Source: Areca catechu (lineage: Eukaryota; Streptophyta; Magnoliopsida; Arecales; Arecaceae). Taken from it: a stretch of DNA of 64,000 bases. Shown here in pieces: positions 10,094 to 21,900 of the stretch. Position 1 is the stretch's first letter; each line of letters starts with the position of its first letter. The DNA is taken from positions 62,636,088-62,700,087 of the forward strand of contig CM038040.1 in the NCBI GenBank assembly GCA_021397845.1, read 5' to 3'. The position numbers were made by a program, and so were the translations under genes. Under the pieces are notes generated by a model that saw only the letters and a program-made list of their open reading frames with translations, ran no database searches and was not told the DNA's origin.

Positions 10094-12927
10094 TCGTGAG
10101 TTATTCAAGTTCAACTCTAATCCAAGCTTAACTCAACTTAGTTATTACTAGACTTGAATAGCAAAATACTCGACTCAAAAACCCACAAACCTAATCAAAT
10201 ACGTAAATATGACATTATTGATTAATAAAAATAGATATTCCAGGAGGCTTCTACTATTGTAGGTCCGATCTATTCAATAGAGATCAATTGTTGTTGATAT
10301 CGTATGAAGGAATAAGATTGCATAGAAACATGCTCCATTGCAAAGGATGTTTGAAAGACTTATTTTTATTTGCAATTTCAAGTCCCCCTCCATCATCTCA
10401 ACAAGCCACTTATTGCCAGCCTTAACGTATATTCATACATCGGTAGAAGAAAATGGTTATGCCAAGCAGACATGTTGGTACAAGCAACATGGAAAGTTTA
10501 TGTTTCAGTTGATTTTTTAGTCAAGTCAAGTTGATCTTAAATATTATTATGATTATTTTTTTTAATCAAGTTAAATTCGAATTTGGATATTAAGTCTGGA
10601 TTGATCTCAAACTAAGTCTCAAATCGAAAATTTTTTTGATCAAAATGAGTTTAGGCATCTAGCTATCAGAAAACTCAGCTTGATTGTACCATCGGTACAA
10701 ACTTGTGATATGGCTTCCTCGTTCTTATGGCCATGGATTCGAATTTTGAGGGACATTGAACTTCAATATTATGATTCTTTATTTTTTTTTAAAAAAAAAT
10801 AAATGTTTAGCATAGTTTAAACCTTTTAAGGAAGAAATCTAATAAAAATTATAATGGGAATTGTAAACTCGCAAATATAATCGTTTTTGTATACTGTCTC
10901 GGGATTAGGATGTACGAATGACGAGTAAAACGTTAGAAAGGTTGACGGATGATACAGGCTGATATAAAATAAGGACTGATTAATGTGCGGGTGGCACAAC
11001 TTGAGAAGAGAAATCATATCCTACATAGCCATGCATTTACGTAGTCATGCATACTGCAAATCACAACTGCTCATTCCTGTAAGCCTGATTCATCAATCAT
11101 TCATCTCGGTGCACCGTTATAAAAATCAATAATCATGATTTACGGCAACCACGTCGATATAGTTTCTCGCTCCCGTGATAAAGATGGCAAGAAGCTGAAC
11201 CCAGAGGAGATGGGAAACTCCTAATTCCAAAATAGAAAGCTTGCCACACTTGAGTACGTTTTTCTTGATAAATGCCTTCAGCCATTCTAAGCTGTTGCAA
11301 CTTCGGTCATGGTTAAGTTGAACAGCAACCTTTTCTCCTTTTTGTTCGTTTGCGTGTTGGCTGATCCAACCAGCAGGCCTAAACCCATTTCTCTATTACC
11401 GAAGACGCCAAGAAGCTGGAGCTACAGAATGGGAAGATGAACTCCGTAACAAAGTCTGCCGCACAAAAATTTTCTCTGAGCTTTTCCAACCTGGTTAAGT
11501 CGGACTGCTGCCTTTTTCTGCTTGCAGGTGCATGCGCGTGACCGTATGCATTGCACGAAGCATTCTTTGGTGTGCCCGTCAACTGCACCATTTGAGCCAT
11601 TTCGGTAAACTAGAGAATTTACACGATGAATGAGTTTGAGTTGTGATCCAAATCAGAATGAAAGAGAATTTACACGATGAATGAGTTTGAGTTGTGATCC
11701 AGATCAGAATGAAAATTATGATAGATATATTCTCTGATATATTCGTTCCATGAACAAAATCAGAATCAAAATATAATTTAAATAACGAGTGTCGAATTAG
11801 AATTAGATTTTAAAAAATTAAGATATTTACATTCCCGACCCCCTTCGACCAAATAGAAAGAGCCAAATATTTCTATTTCCATTTCAAAACCAAACTCCCT
11901 CCAACCAACTAAATCCATTTTCCAAGAAGGAACAAGAATAGTCAAGATAGAAATAGTCCAATCCGGCAAAACCTAATCCTATAGCATTCCCTAATCTATT
12001 CTAGTATTCGAATCCAATTCTGATTTCTATTTCAATTTCAATGAAAAAATAAACCCATCAAAATATATGATCATTCCGATTTTCATTCCGATCCATTCCA
12101 ATTTCAATATCTAATTCCAGTCACAAACCCAACTCGTCCTTGATTATTTTGGCAGAACCAATTGGCTAATAAACTTCCCCACCCACCAGAGGAGAAATTT
12201 CAAAATTTTGAAACTAAGCGTGAAAGGAGAACCATGTATCATGAAACATTATTGGAGAACCACGAACAAAGAGCAGATCCCTCAATCACCACACAGATGA
12301 TCACCCAATTCCAGATTTGCGACATGCTAGAACTGTTCAAAACAGAAGATATATAAAGGATTCATTGATAGATTCATAGAGAGTAACTAATGCCCCAATC
12401 CAGTGCAAGCATCAACAGACCTCAATACAACCATGCAAAGCTGCCAGTTACATTAACCAATGTGACAGTTCTGGTCAGCAACACTGTCGAAATATGGTCA
12501 GCTTTACTAAATCAGATCAAGGCATCGATCTTATTTCGCCATACCCAGTGACATCAATATAGATATTTGAATGTGTATAGCATATGAAATTCAAATCACA
12601 GTCAAGAAGATGTATGAAGGTCGAAGGATCCCTACCAGAAAACAAGAGTAAGTTTCTCAGAATGGAGAGAACCTGTATTGCTAACAGAATATCCTTCAAA
12701 ACAAAACAAAACAAAAAAAATCACTGTAGAACTCTCCAAAGATTACATTAACACTCAACATGCCTCTAAAGAATGGCACCAACAAGATTGCAGCCTTCAC
12801 TTTTGCAAAGAAAACACCAGGCTAGCTGATGACTAGTGCCTCCCAAGAAAGAAAAAGATAAAGTGATTTTTCCTATAATTGAAATGATTTGATGGGATCT
12901 GGCTGACATCCAGCTTCAGAAAATGGA
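10094..12927. other. Intergenic DNA between the SUF4-like and ERG genes
   Basis: AT-rich, with no supported gene. It holds a diverged duplication (about 11180-11345 against 11400-11520, sharing 'aagaagctg', a following 'gaggagatgggaa/gaatgggaagatgaactcc' and 'ggttaagt..gac/cagc') and a 51-bp tandem repeat at 11613-11714. The part next to 12927 should contain the 3' UTR of the SUF4-like gene; no clear poly(A) signal was picked. Confidence 0.4.
11613..11714. repeat. Two tandem copies of a 51-bp unit
   Basis: The unit starting gagaatttacacgatgaatg at 11613 is repeated from 11664. One difference was seen (ccaaatc against ccagatc). Confidence 0.9.
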
Positions 12928-12999
12928 CTAGAATGCCATACGACCAGCGAGCCTGCTTTCAGATATCCTTCTGTCTATGGCTGCATCAATGGAGTTCAT
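12928..12999 (-). CDS. SUF4: SUF4 exon 7 (residues 351-373 and stop)
   Basis: It starts after a TTTTTGCAG acceptor and encodes MNSIDAAIDRRISESRLAGR followed by MAF and TAG: the exact family C-terminus. Confidence 0.95.
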   Translation of the reverse strand: MNSIDAAIDRRISESRLAGRMAF

Positions 13000-15900
13000 C
13001 TGCAAAAACAGTAGCACCAACAGAGCAATTAGATAGGGACTGTGATCGGTGCTTATTCACCAGATTAAAAGGATCTTCCAAACGTAATATCTAGCTAATG
13101 CAAGAGGTAGCAAACTTGCTGGCTGAATGAAAGCTGACCTGTACCAAACTTTCGTCGCACTGTGATCAAAAACAGATAACAAGATATGCTACGAATTGAC
13201 AAAAGCCTGCTGGCAAATGTTCTTGTACCAACCAAACCCCCATGCTTGTTAAGAAGCAATAGGGGAAATGAATACTATAATAAGTAACAAAAATTTCAAT
13301 TAAAGCACAATACATACACATTGTCGCATGGGGCCTTTGCTAGGTTGTGAACCCTCGAGTCATTTGCAGCACAAGCTTGTCAGATTTGAAATATGAACTA
13401 GAAGCGAAAATAATGTGAAATACCTACTTGAACCTTTTGATGCCTCAATAAACGGCAGTGTTGCTAGCAAAGCAGCGGATGGGAATAAAAGATCGAACAA
13501 ATTTCCAATGAATCGCATGGTTTAAACAAGAATATGAAAAGGGTTACTCCTAATTTTACAGTCAATGCTTTAATTATCTGGTTAAACTATCCAGAACAGC
13601 ATAATCAAATCACAGAAGTACCTTAAAAGTAGTACCAAAGAAAACCCTGGAGAAAAATAATAAATTGCCAACCCATCACTGCAAACCAGTTTGCAAATCT
13701 ATCAGAATGAATAAACAAAAGGCAATTATAACTTACCTGGCTAGTTTCATCATGCACCTGATACTTTGGCAGAGACATTCTTCTTTCCTCCTGCACATTG
13801 TGCATATATCATAGACAATCATAGAGTAATACAGAATATTATAAAACATTCGAATGACAATAATCAAAACCAAAGTCAACCAGAAACCAATATAAGTGAG
13901 AAAAACTAACCATGGACATCGCCTCATCATCCCAAACCAAGTAGACTTCCTTGGCAGCTGGTTGGGTAGCAGGAGTTTTGTTAGATATCACTGGTGGAGG
14001 GCCAATCGAGGGCCCCCCTGTGTTAGGACCAGAAGCATACATATGAGAATTTGTATAGGGCGCACCACCTAAAGCAAGGGAATCCAAAGCATATTTAGTT
14101 ACATCAGCAAGGATGCAAATTAGTTTAACATATCTGACGAAGTTTGAAGTATAGGAGTCACATAGCATCACCCTTTTGTATAACCGATATTTGAATTTCC
14201 AATGTAGTAAGCAATGAGACAAAATATCAGATTTCAAAATTATTCACTAATTTTTTTGAAACATAACCATGATATTTGTAGGCTTGATGATGATATGTAC
14301 TTTGGAAGCATTAGCTGTGCAGTTATCAGGATTCTAACTTGCATAGAAACCTATGCTGGTATGGATCAGTCATAACATCCTCTAAATCAAATAAATTGTA
14401 GGATACAAATGTTTCAAGAATATGAATGAAAGTTTTTGTATTTTCAACACATCAGCTGGGAAAAACCAAACATGTCAATGTCAAGGCACAGGCCTAGATT
14501 ATGGGCCTTATTATTTAACTGTAGAGTCATAACTTCGAAGAAAAGATGAACATGAATAAAAATACAAAGAGAACAGTTTAGGACAGAAATATTGCATCAA
14601 CAATTCTTCACCAAACTCTTTCACAAACCATTCCTCTATCTCATACAGCAAGAAATCCAGTTCCTCATCCTCAACAGGAGTCTATAATTACTAATAATGC
14701 AATCCTCAACAATATACTTTCTCCAAGACTTATGGTACCCATTCCAATCAAGGTCTGCGATATTGACCATGCCCTATTCGTAAGGTACTGAAATTCTGCT
14801 CAGTATATGATGCAAGCCAGTCCATACTGATTTGAGCTAAGCGGAATCATCCCATACTGTCCGGTATTTTGCTTGAAATTGGGGTGTGTAGCATATCATA
14901 CCAATCCATATCGCCCAATTTTGGATTGTAACATGATAAAAAGTGATATAAAAGGGCCAGGAACTGTCTCAGTAAGGGATGCACACCATACCATATTGTA
15001 CCATACCAAACTAATAATGTACCAATATGGTACTCGGTACCGAGATTGCTTGGTACTAAAAGATTACATTCATTAAAGTACAAATACCATGTCAAACAGA
15101 TTTAATGTTTTGGCCAAACAAAATTTCAAAGCATCATGAACTGAACACCTACAGCTGTTCAATCTATGAAAAGTTCAATGCAAGGTATGCCATCCCGGTA
15201 CCAGGACTTATACTAGGTGCCACCCTATCACTATGTCAGTATGCCCAGTACAGGACAGGTTCGGTGTACTGAGTATCGGTACACCCCCATACCATGTACC
15301 AATACTGAACCAATATGGTATGGTACGTGCCGCACCATCCAGTTTGGTATCAGATTTGAAATATTTTTTCATGGTAATTTATGCACTTCTTTACATGCTG
15401 TGAATTATTGGCTAGGGAAGCTTTTTTTCATGTATAAAAAGTACTCAATAAAAGTTGGGGGAACTTTACATGGAAAAGTAGAGTTGGAGAATCCTTAGTA
15501 CGTAAGGAATTGGTGGCTAAGTGTACACTTCCAACCATAGTTTCTCCACGATGAGGAACAAGCCAAATTCAACGATGACAATCTTGTCACAAATGTTAAA
15601 ATGCCTACCACATATCATGAAGCTACTAAGGAGTTTCCTTGACTTCAGAGAGGGATATAACAACATGAAGATGCCCTACAACCAGCTGATAAAAAAGCAA
15701 TTCTTGATGACAGAAGGGTATACCATCTCATGCATAAAGCTGATAAATCATTTGGACTTTCTTTGTCACAAATGGCTATAGAAAATGATGTGATGATTAT
15801 TTTGTGGCTAAGATATGGCCAACCATCAGACATGTGATAAGATGAGGAAATTGATTGATCCTCACATTTGCTGTTAATTATAACTGGATGGTTCGGTGTA

Positions 15901-18900
15901 CTGAGTATCGGTACACCCCCATACCATGTACCAATATGGTATGGTACGTGCTGCACCATCCAGTTTGGTATCAGATTTGAAATATTTTTTCATGGTAATT
16001 TATGCACTTCTTTACATGCTGTGAATTATTGGCTAGGGAAGCTTTTTTTCATGTATAAAAAGTACTCAATAAAAGTTGGGGGAACTTTACATGGAAAAGT
16101 AGAGTTGGAGAATCCTTAGTACGTAAGGAATTGGTGGCTAAGTGTACACTTCCAACCATAGTTTCTCCACGATGAGGAACAAGCCAAATTCAACGATGAC
16201 AATCTTGTCACAAATGTTAAAATGCCTACCACATATCATGAAGCTACCAAGGAGTTTCCTTGACTTCAGAGAGGGATATAACAACATGAAGATGCCCTAC
16301 AACCAGCTGATAAAAAAGCAATTCTTGATGACAGAAGGGTATACCATCTCATGCATAAAGCTGATAAATCATTCGGACTTTCTTTGTCACAAATGGCTAT
16401 AGAAAATGATGTGATGATTATTTTGTGGCTAAGATATGGCCAACCATCAGACATGCGATAAGATGAGGAAATTGATTGATCCTCACATTTGCTGTTAATT
16501 ATAATTTGCCACTTGTGGGCTTCTCGACCCAATATTGAAAGCTAAAACCTACATGGGCATCACAGAGAAGACACTTTTCCTTGAAAAATAACCAGGTTTC
16601 TTTTAAAAAAGAGTACAACCAAATAATGTAAGTAACATTCAATGCCCGTTTAAAAACTTATGAGAGCTTTACAGGGTGGATTGAATGCAGAGTATCTGCT
16701 CTTCACTCATATGGCTGCAATTAAGTGGACTCTCCCTTGTCACTCTAAAAAAACAACTTACATAATTCACCCAGATCAATTACATTATATCATGCCAAAT
16801 TGTAAAAAAAGCAACTCCTCTCAAACTAAATTTATCACCAACCAAAATGAAGGATGCCAGCCTTTTATACTAATTACAAATCCATCATGCCTTTTGCACT
16901 CCTCGGTACAAGTCTGTCATGCTAACTCACATTTCCTTTCTCCATCAAATAAATGTCACAAACTCAGCAAAAAATTTGGCAAAGAGGACGTTTTAAGGCA
17001 ATCTACACTCATGCTGTCATTATCATGAACAATGTGGTGCTTAGGAGTGTCATCCAGTATCCTGATTATAAGAATAAGACCCAACACCTTACCATGACTC
17101 ATCTCAATAATGCATCGTGTAAATGGAGAATGTCAATTTTTACATGCTCCCATCTCCAAGAAACAGATTTGTTTTTACATTGAAAAGCATATATTTTCAT
17201 TGTCAATGCATTTTCATGAAAATTTTACTCACAAGAAAAATCCAAATAGCACTCTCAATGCCCTTCAATATAAAGTGATTTATGAAAATCATACCTAAGG
17301 TCGATCCTCCCATTACTTTATATGGTAACTTCAAGCATTTATGATATGCTAAGGATATTGCCCCTGCTTTATGGAGCCATGGTCTTCCAAGTAATAGATT
17401 GAAAGTGGCTTTCACCCTTCAATATCAAGTGCTTGTTTGACTGAAGAATATGTTTTATATCCAGTTTTTGCAACAAGGCAACCTACTAGAGTATGTTTGG
17501 TTGTTGCTTGGAGAAGACTGAAAATCTAATTTTCTAGGAAAATTATGTTTTCGAACTCTGGATGGTGGGAAAGCTAAAGCAATACAGACCTAAGTTTTCC
17601 AAATTTTCTACATATTTTCCTCTTCCTTGGAGAACCTTTTCTTTTCCTTTTCCCTTTCAGGAGTTCTCCAAACAACCAAACGTACCCATATTTCACTACA
17701 TGTTGACCAAAGATGCCATTCTTGTTCCAAAATCACACGTCCAAGCAGAAAAGCAAATCCTTCAGCATCTATGAGAAACAATACATTTGGGACATCTTTT
17801 ACCACATACAGAAGCAAAGGACCATTAATTTGCTGGTCCTAAAGTCAGATATCAATGGCTTAGTTGAATCATCTATGCTAACTGCATGGATTCACTTCAG
17901 CCAACATTTCACCCCTAGAGAAACTGAAGTTCCTCAGATAATGAATCAGAAACTATATCTTCAGAAACACTAAAGCACAAAAAAGTAAAATGCCACTTGT
18001 TACTGACAAGGAGATCATCGAAGTGTTGGAGAGTGCCCTAAAAAAGCCATGATAAGATGCCTGTGTAGAGCTGAAAATGTGCATAAGGCAGGCCAAGGAT
18101 AAGAAATTTTAACTTTCAAGCAAGGCACGATAAATTCTAGGTTATTGTTGGCCCAACCAAAAGCCTGACCTGAAGCCCAAACCCATTAAATAAGTCAACA
18201 GTACACAGACACACACTATATATGTGTATATGCATACATGTATGTATTTTGTTACATTTGTACAAGGCATCCATCAATTTTTGATGGATGGCCAAGATCA
18301 CAATTACCCAAAAAAATATAGACTCCAAACCCATGGATCCCCATTTCCTATTCCTTTGCTACTCTCCCCTTGTTGATTTGCAGCGGCCTTGACCTCTTCC
18401 CCTCTTCTCTACTCCTCTCAACATTGATTTGTCCCCCAAAATGATCCATTGAAAACTAGGTCCCCATCCATCTATTGATTTCTGATACCCTTAGCCTCCT
18501 CTCCCTTGATCCTCAGTGAACCCTTGATCCTTAGTGACCTCAGCCTCCTTACCTTGCCAATTTGCAGCAACCTCTACCTCCCATAAATGATCTATGGCAC
18601 CTCCAAATGCCTCACCTCTATCAATATTTAGGCCTTGTCCATCCCCCATCCGACACTTCACTTACTCTCCACCATTCCATGGTTACCTTAACCTATACCG
18701 ACACCCCTGCTGTTCCCTCGTGATGACCCTGGCATCCTCCCTCCTGGAGCATTCTTCCTCCAAATCAGCTTTAGGTCGTAACATGTTACTAGCGTGCAAG
18801 TTTGAAAAGTTTTGCCCAACAGGACCTTAGGCTAGGGCACAACAGCTAGACACAGGTCCAGCCTTCCAAGGAGATTTTATGCCTAAACCAATCATGAAGA

Positions 18901-21900
18901 TTGAATAAAACAATTTAGGCTTAGGGCATGTTCAGTGTTGCTTAAAAAAAAATACACCCTTTACATATATTTTAGTTAAAAAAACATACTTCCTAAAAAA
19001 AGTTCTTGGTAAATTACTCAGTAATATTATTTGTTAAGTGCTTAAAGAAGCACCTATAAGAAAAGCTAGAAACACTAGCTTCTTGTCTTGGGAGATAGTT
19101 CCTTGTCTTTTAAAAATGGTAAACCATCCATAGAAGTAGTTTTATGATATATGATTACCAGATCCCAAACATATAGAAAAATACTTATTATTAAAAAACT
19201 TAAATGAACATGATTTTGAGCCTGACTTCTTAGAAAGCAGAGCAACACCGAAAGCATGTCCTTAGGCCTGGGCAAGAGGTGGCTTCACCCAAATTCTCCA
19301 ATTTCTAGCCCTATGAGATACCTCTGTGAGGCCCTAACCAGATTATTTTCTTTACAATGCATATTCAGGAATTATTTATATGAGAATGAGTTGACTGGTC
19401 CATACAGATGCTTAAGATTTATATGATCATTTCGGAAAACTCACTTGATTGTTTTGAATAATTGAATGAAACTAAATTCCAGCTATCTGTTCCTTAAAAA
19501 AATCACAATTAGTGTTCACGTTAGGATATCCATGTATATGGCTTATAGCTATACATGAAGACCATAAGATGGCGATAAACTTTCTCAGTTGCTTGAGTTG
19601 AGATTTCTTATCAAAGCTTAGACATTATAATCCCATTGATAGGCTGAAAATCACATCAGATAGTGTAGTCTGTGTCTTCATCATGCAATAATAAATGTAT
19701 CCATTGCCTTTGAGGGATCCATGTGGAGCAATACAGGCTATTCTCAGTTTCATGGTCAGGTTGCATATACCAACATAAGACTTTACATGTAGTGGTCTAT
19801 TACATGTACATATCTTTTATTAAAGAAAAAGTGAAATGTCCAACAAATAATCCACCATCTGACCAAGAAGAAAAACTAATTTGGGCAATATGAACTAATT
19901 TGACGATAGAATCCAGCAAATGACTTGTCTAGACAGTTTGATATATTACTTTAGCAAAGTGTATTCTTGGAGAAATGGTTTCTCAGATGCCTAAACAAAC
20001 AATGACCCTGATGAATGATTGTATTGATTATGAGTTAGACAGTGTTACCAAGTTAAGGGTCCCATAAGATGTAATAGGTTTGGTCAAAAAAGTGTTAGCT
20101 GATAGCATAACTGATAGCCCTTTGATTGGAATCCTAATTCTAACCTATTGTGTATTACATTAAGGATACAGTTGATTTGGCTTATTATGAAACTTGCGTT
20201 CCACTTAGGTTGAATCCTAGAATGGCATCCAAAAGTCAAACACATTGCACGAGACTTACGAGGGCTGTAGAGCTTATGGGATATAGATATCAGGGCATAG
20301 ATCATGAGATTTGATTGGGCCCTTATTCACTTATGTAAAGAGTGTCAAGGGGCTGCCATCTCAATCCTAATCACATCCAACTCTTGATCCTAACTAGATT
20401 AGAAAGGGGAATGTGGCTGACAACTTAAATATTGCCTTCTTCACTCCTAATAAAATTAGAAGTGGAGCTGGCTTGTTGGGATCTAATCTCCTCATTCGAA
20501 TGCCCATTTAGGTCTCTCCTCCCTCTCGTTCCCTCTTGAAAATTCTTCTTTAGTTCTAGGGCTCAGTAAAAGGCCAAAATGCAGTTTCCCAGGCAAAGGA
20601 AATCCAAGCAAGAATCTAATGCGAATACAGGAACAGGAGATTGTGCCCCTTCATCTACAAAGACGAGGTTGTAGGACCATCATTCGCATACATTGAAAGG
20701 ACAAAAGCAATTCAATAGAAAACCCTATTCTTGTATGTGGTTTTCTGTGAGAAAATTTTTTGCATGCATTACTTGATCCTTGGTCACATGATCTCTTAAT
20801 TTACCCATTGTGTTTCAAGCTCAAGATTTTGTGAAATTGCTCTTACAGAAATCAATTTCACCAAACAGCCAAGTGAGGAAAAAGAAATATAAATATAATT
20901 TACATGTTGCTTTTGTAAGGCCCCACAGGTAATCCTGAAGGGACCAAAAGCAGGTGCCTATCTATGCTACAACAATGCTACATGTGATGCATTCAGCATA
21001 TAGACGAACAAATTCCCAACAGTAGTGTCAAGCATCGTTCGACAGTTTGCTTTTAATAATAGTCATACACCCTCTTTAAATGAATCACATAACTTTATAT
21101 TTACTTAAAAAAAACAAAGACTAAAAGAAAGCACATTAAATGAGGGTATACCTACCAATCATGTCTACTCCATATAATTTAAATTGATGAGATTATAACC
21201 ATTCATCAAATGCTTCTTTCCCTTGAACAAGCATGCATTGTGTGCCAATTAATATAAACATAACTACTTAACAATGTTCGTCAAGAGAAGCATATTGAAC
21301 ATCCAAAAGATTACCTTCATATATTTCCATCACAATATCATGATAAATGGTAAAATTGTTTAAAAATGTTCATAATGTTTAGTTGTATGTTTATAGTAAA
21401 GAATATGTATCTATATATCTATCACATCATTTGTTTAATAGTTCTTGATCTTTTATCATTTTTTTTCAAAATCCAAAAGTGTTGGTCTCAAGGTCCGCTG
21501 AACCGGTACCGAGACCCATACCGGTCAGCAGGCGGTATGGTACGGTCCGTACCATACCGTACCGGCATGTGTACCGGCATGCCAAATTTAAAAAAAAACA
21601 ATCTTTCTCCCCCCCTCTCACTGAACCGACCCCGAACCGGGCCAAACCGGGCGGTTCGTACCGGTATGAAATTTTTTTTATTTTTTTCAATGGTCCGATG
21701 TCCGGACCGTTTTTTGATGGCGAATCGTACCGGCCCTTGGCCGGTACGGTACAGTATGCCCCATACCGGGCAGTACGGGATGGTACCGCGAACCATGATT
21801 GGTCTCAATGCGTTGTGATTGTTTACAAATTGCAAGTACTAGGCTCAAAACTAACAAAGCCATCATGAATGATATGCTTGACTATTGTAAAAGCAATTAA

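Larger units (their letters stand above)
15258..16504 (+). repeat. 632-bp tandem duplication (two near-identical copies)
   Basis: Copy 1 runs from 15258 to 15889 and copy 2 from 15890 to 16504. Both start ggttcggtgtactgagtatc and share the sequence down to ctgttaattataa. Copy 2 lacks an 11-bp stretch present in copy 1 (the 'ctgaaccaata' after 15300), and only a handful of single-base differences were noticed over about 600 bp. The duplication is therefore recent compared with the other repeats here. Each copy contains part of a MITE followed by a gene-like fragment. Confidence 0.92.

Noticed and set aside
18350..18830. Pyrimidine-rich block with a 78-codon ORF in SUF4 intron 4
   Set aside because: It looks like a possible promoter or exon at first sight, but contains no recognisable domain, and its repeated 'cctcc' and 'ccttgatcc' words suggest a worn repeat.
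20030..20760. Possible LTR in SUF4 intron 4
   Set aside because: The texture (stop-rich leader, 'ctctcctccctctcgttccctc') resembles an LTR, but no primer site, paired LTR or TSD could be found.
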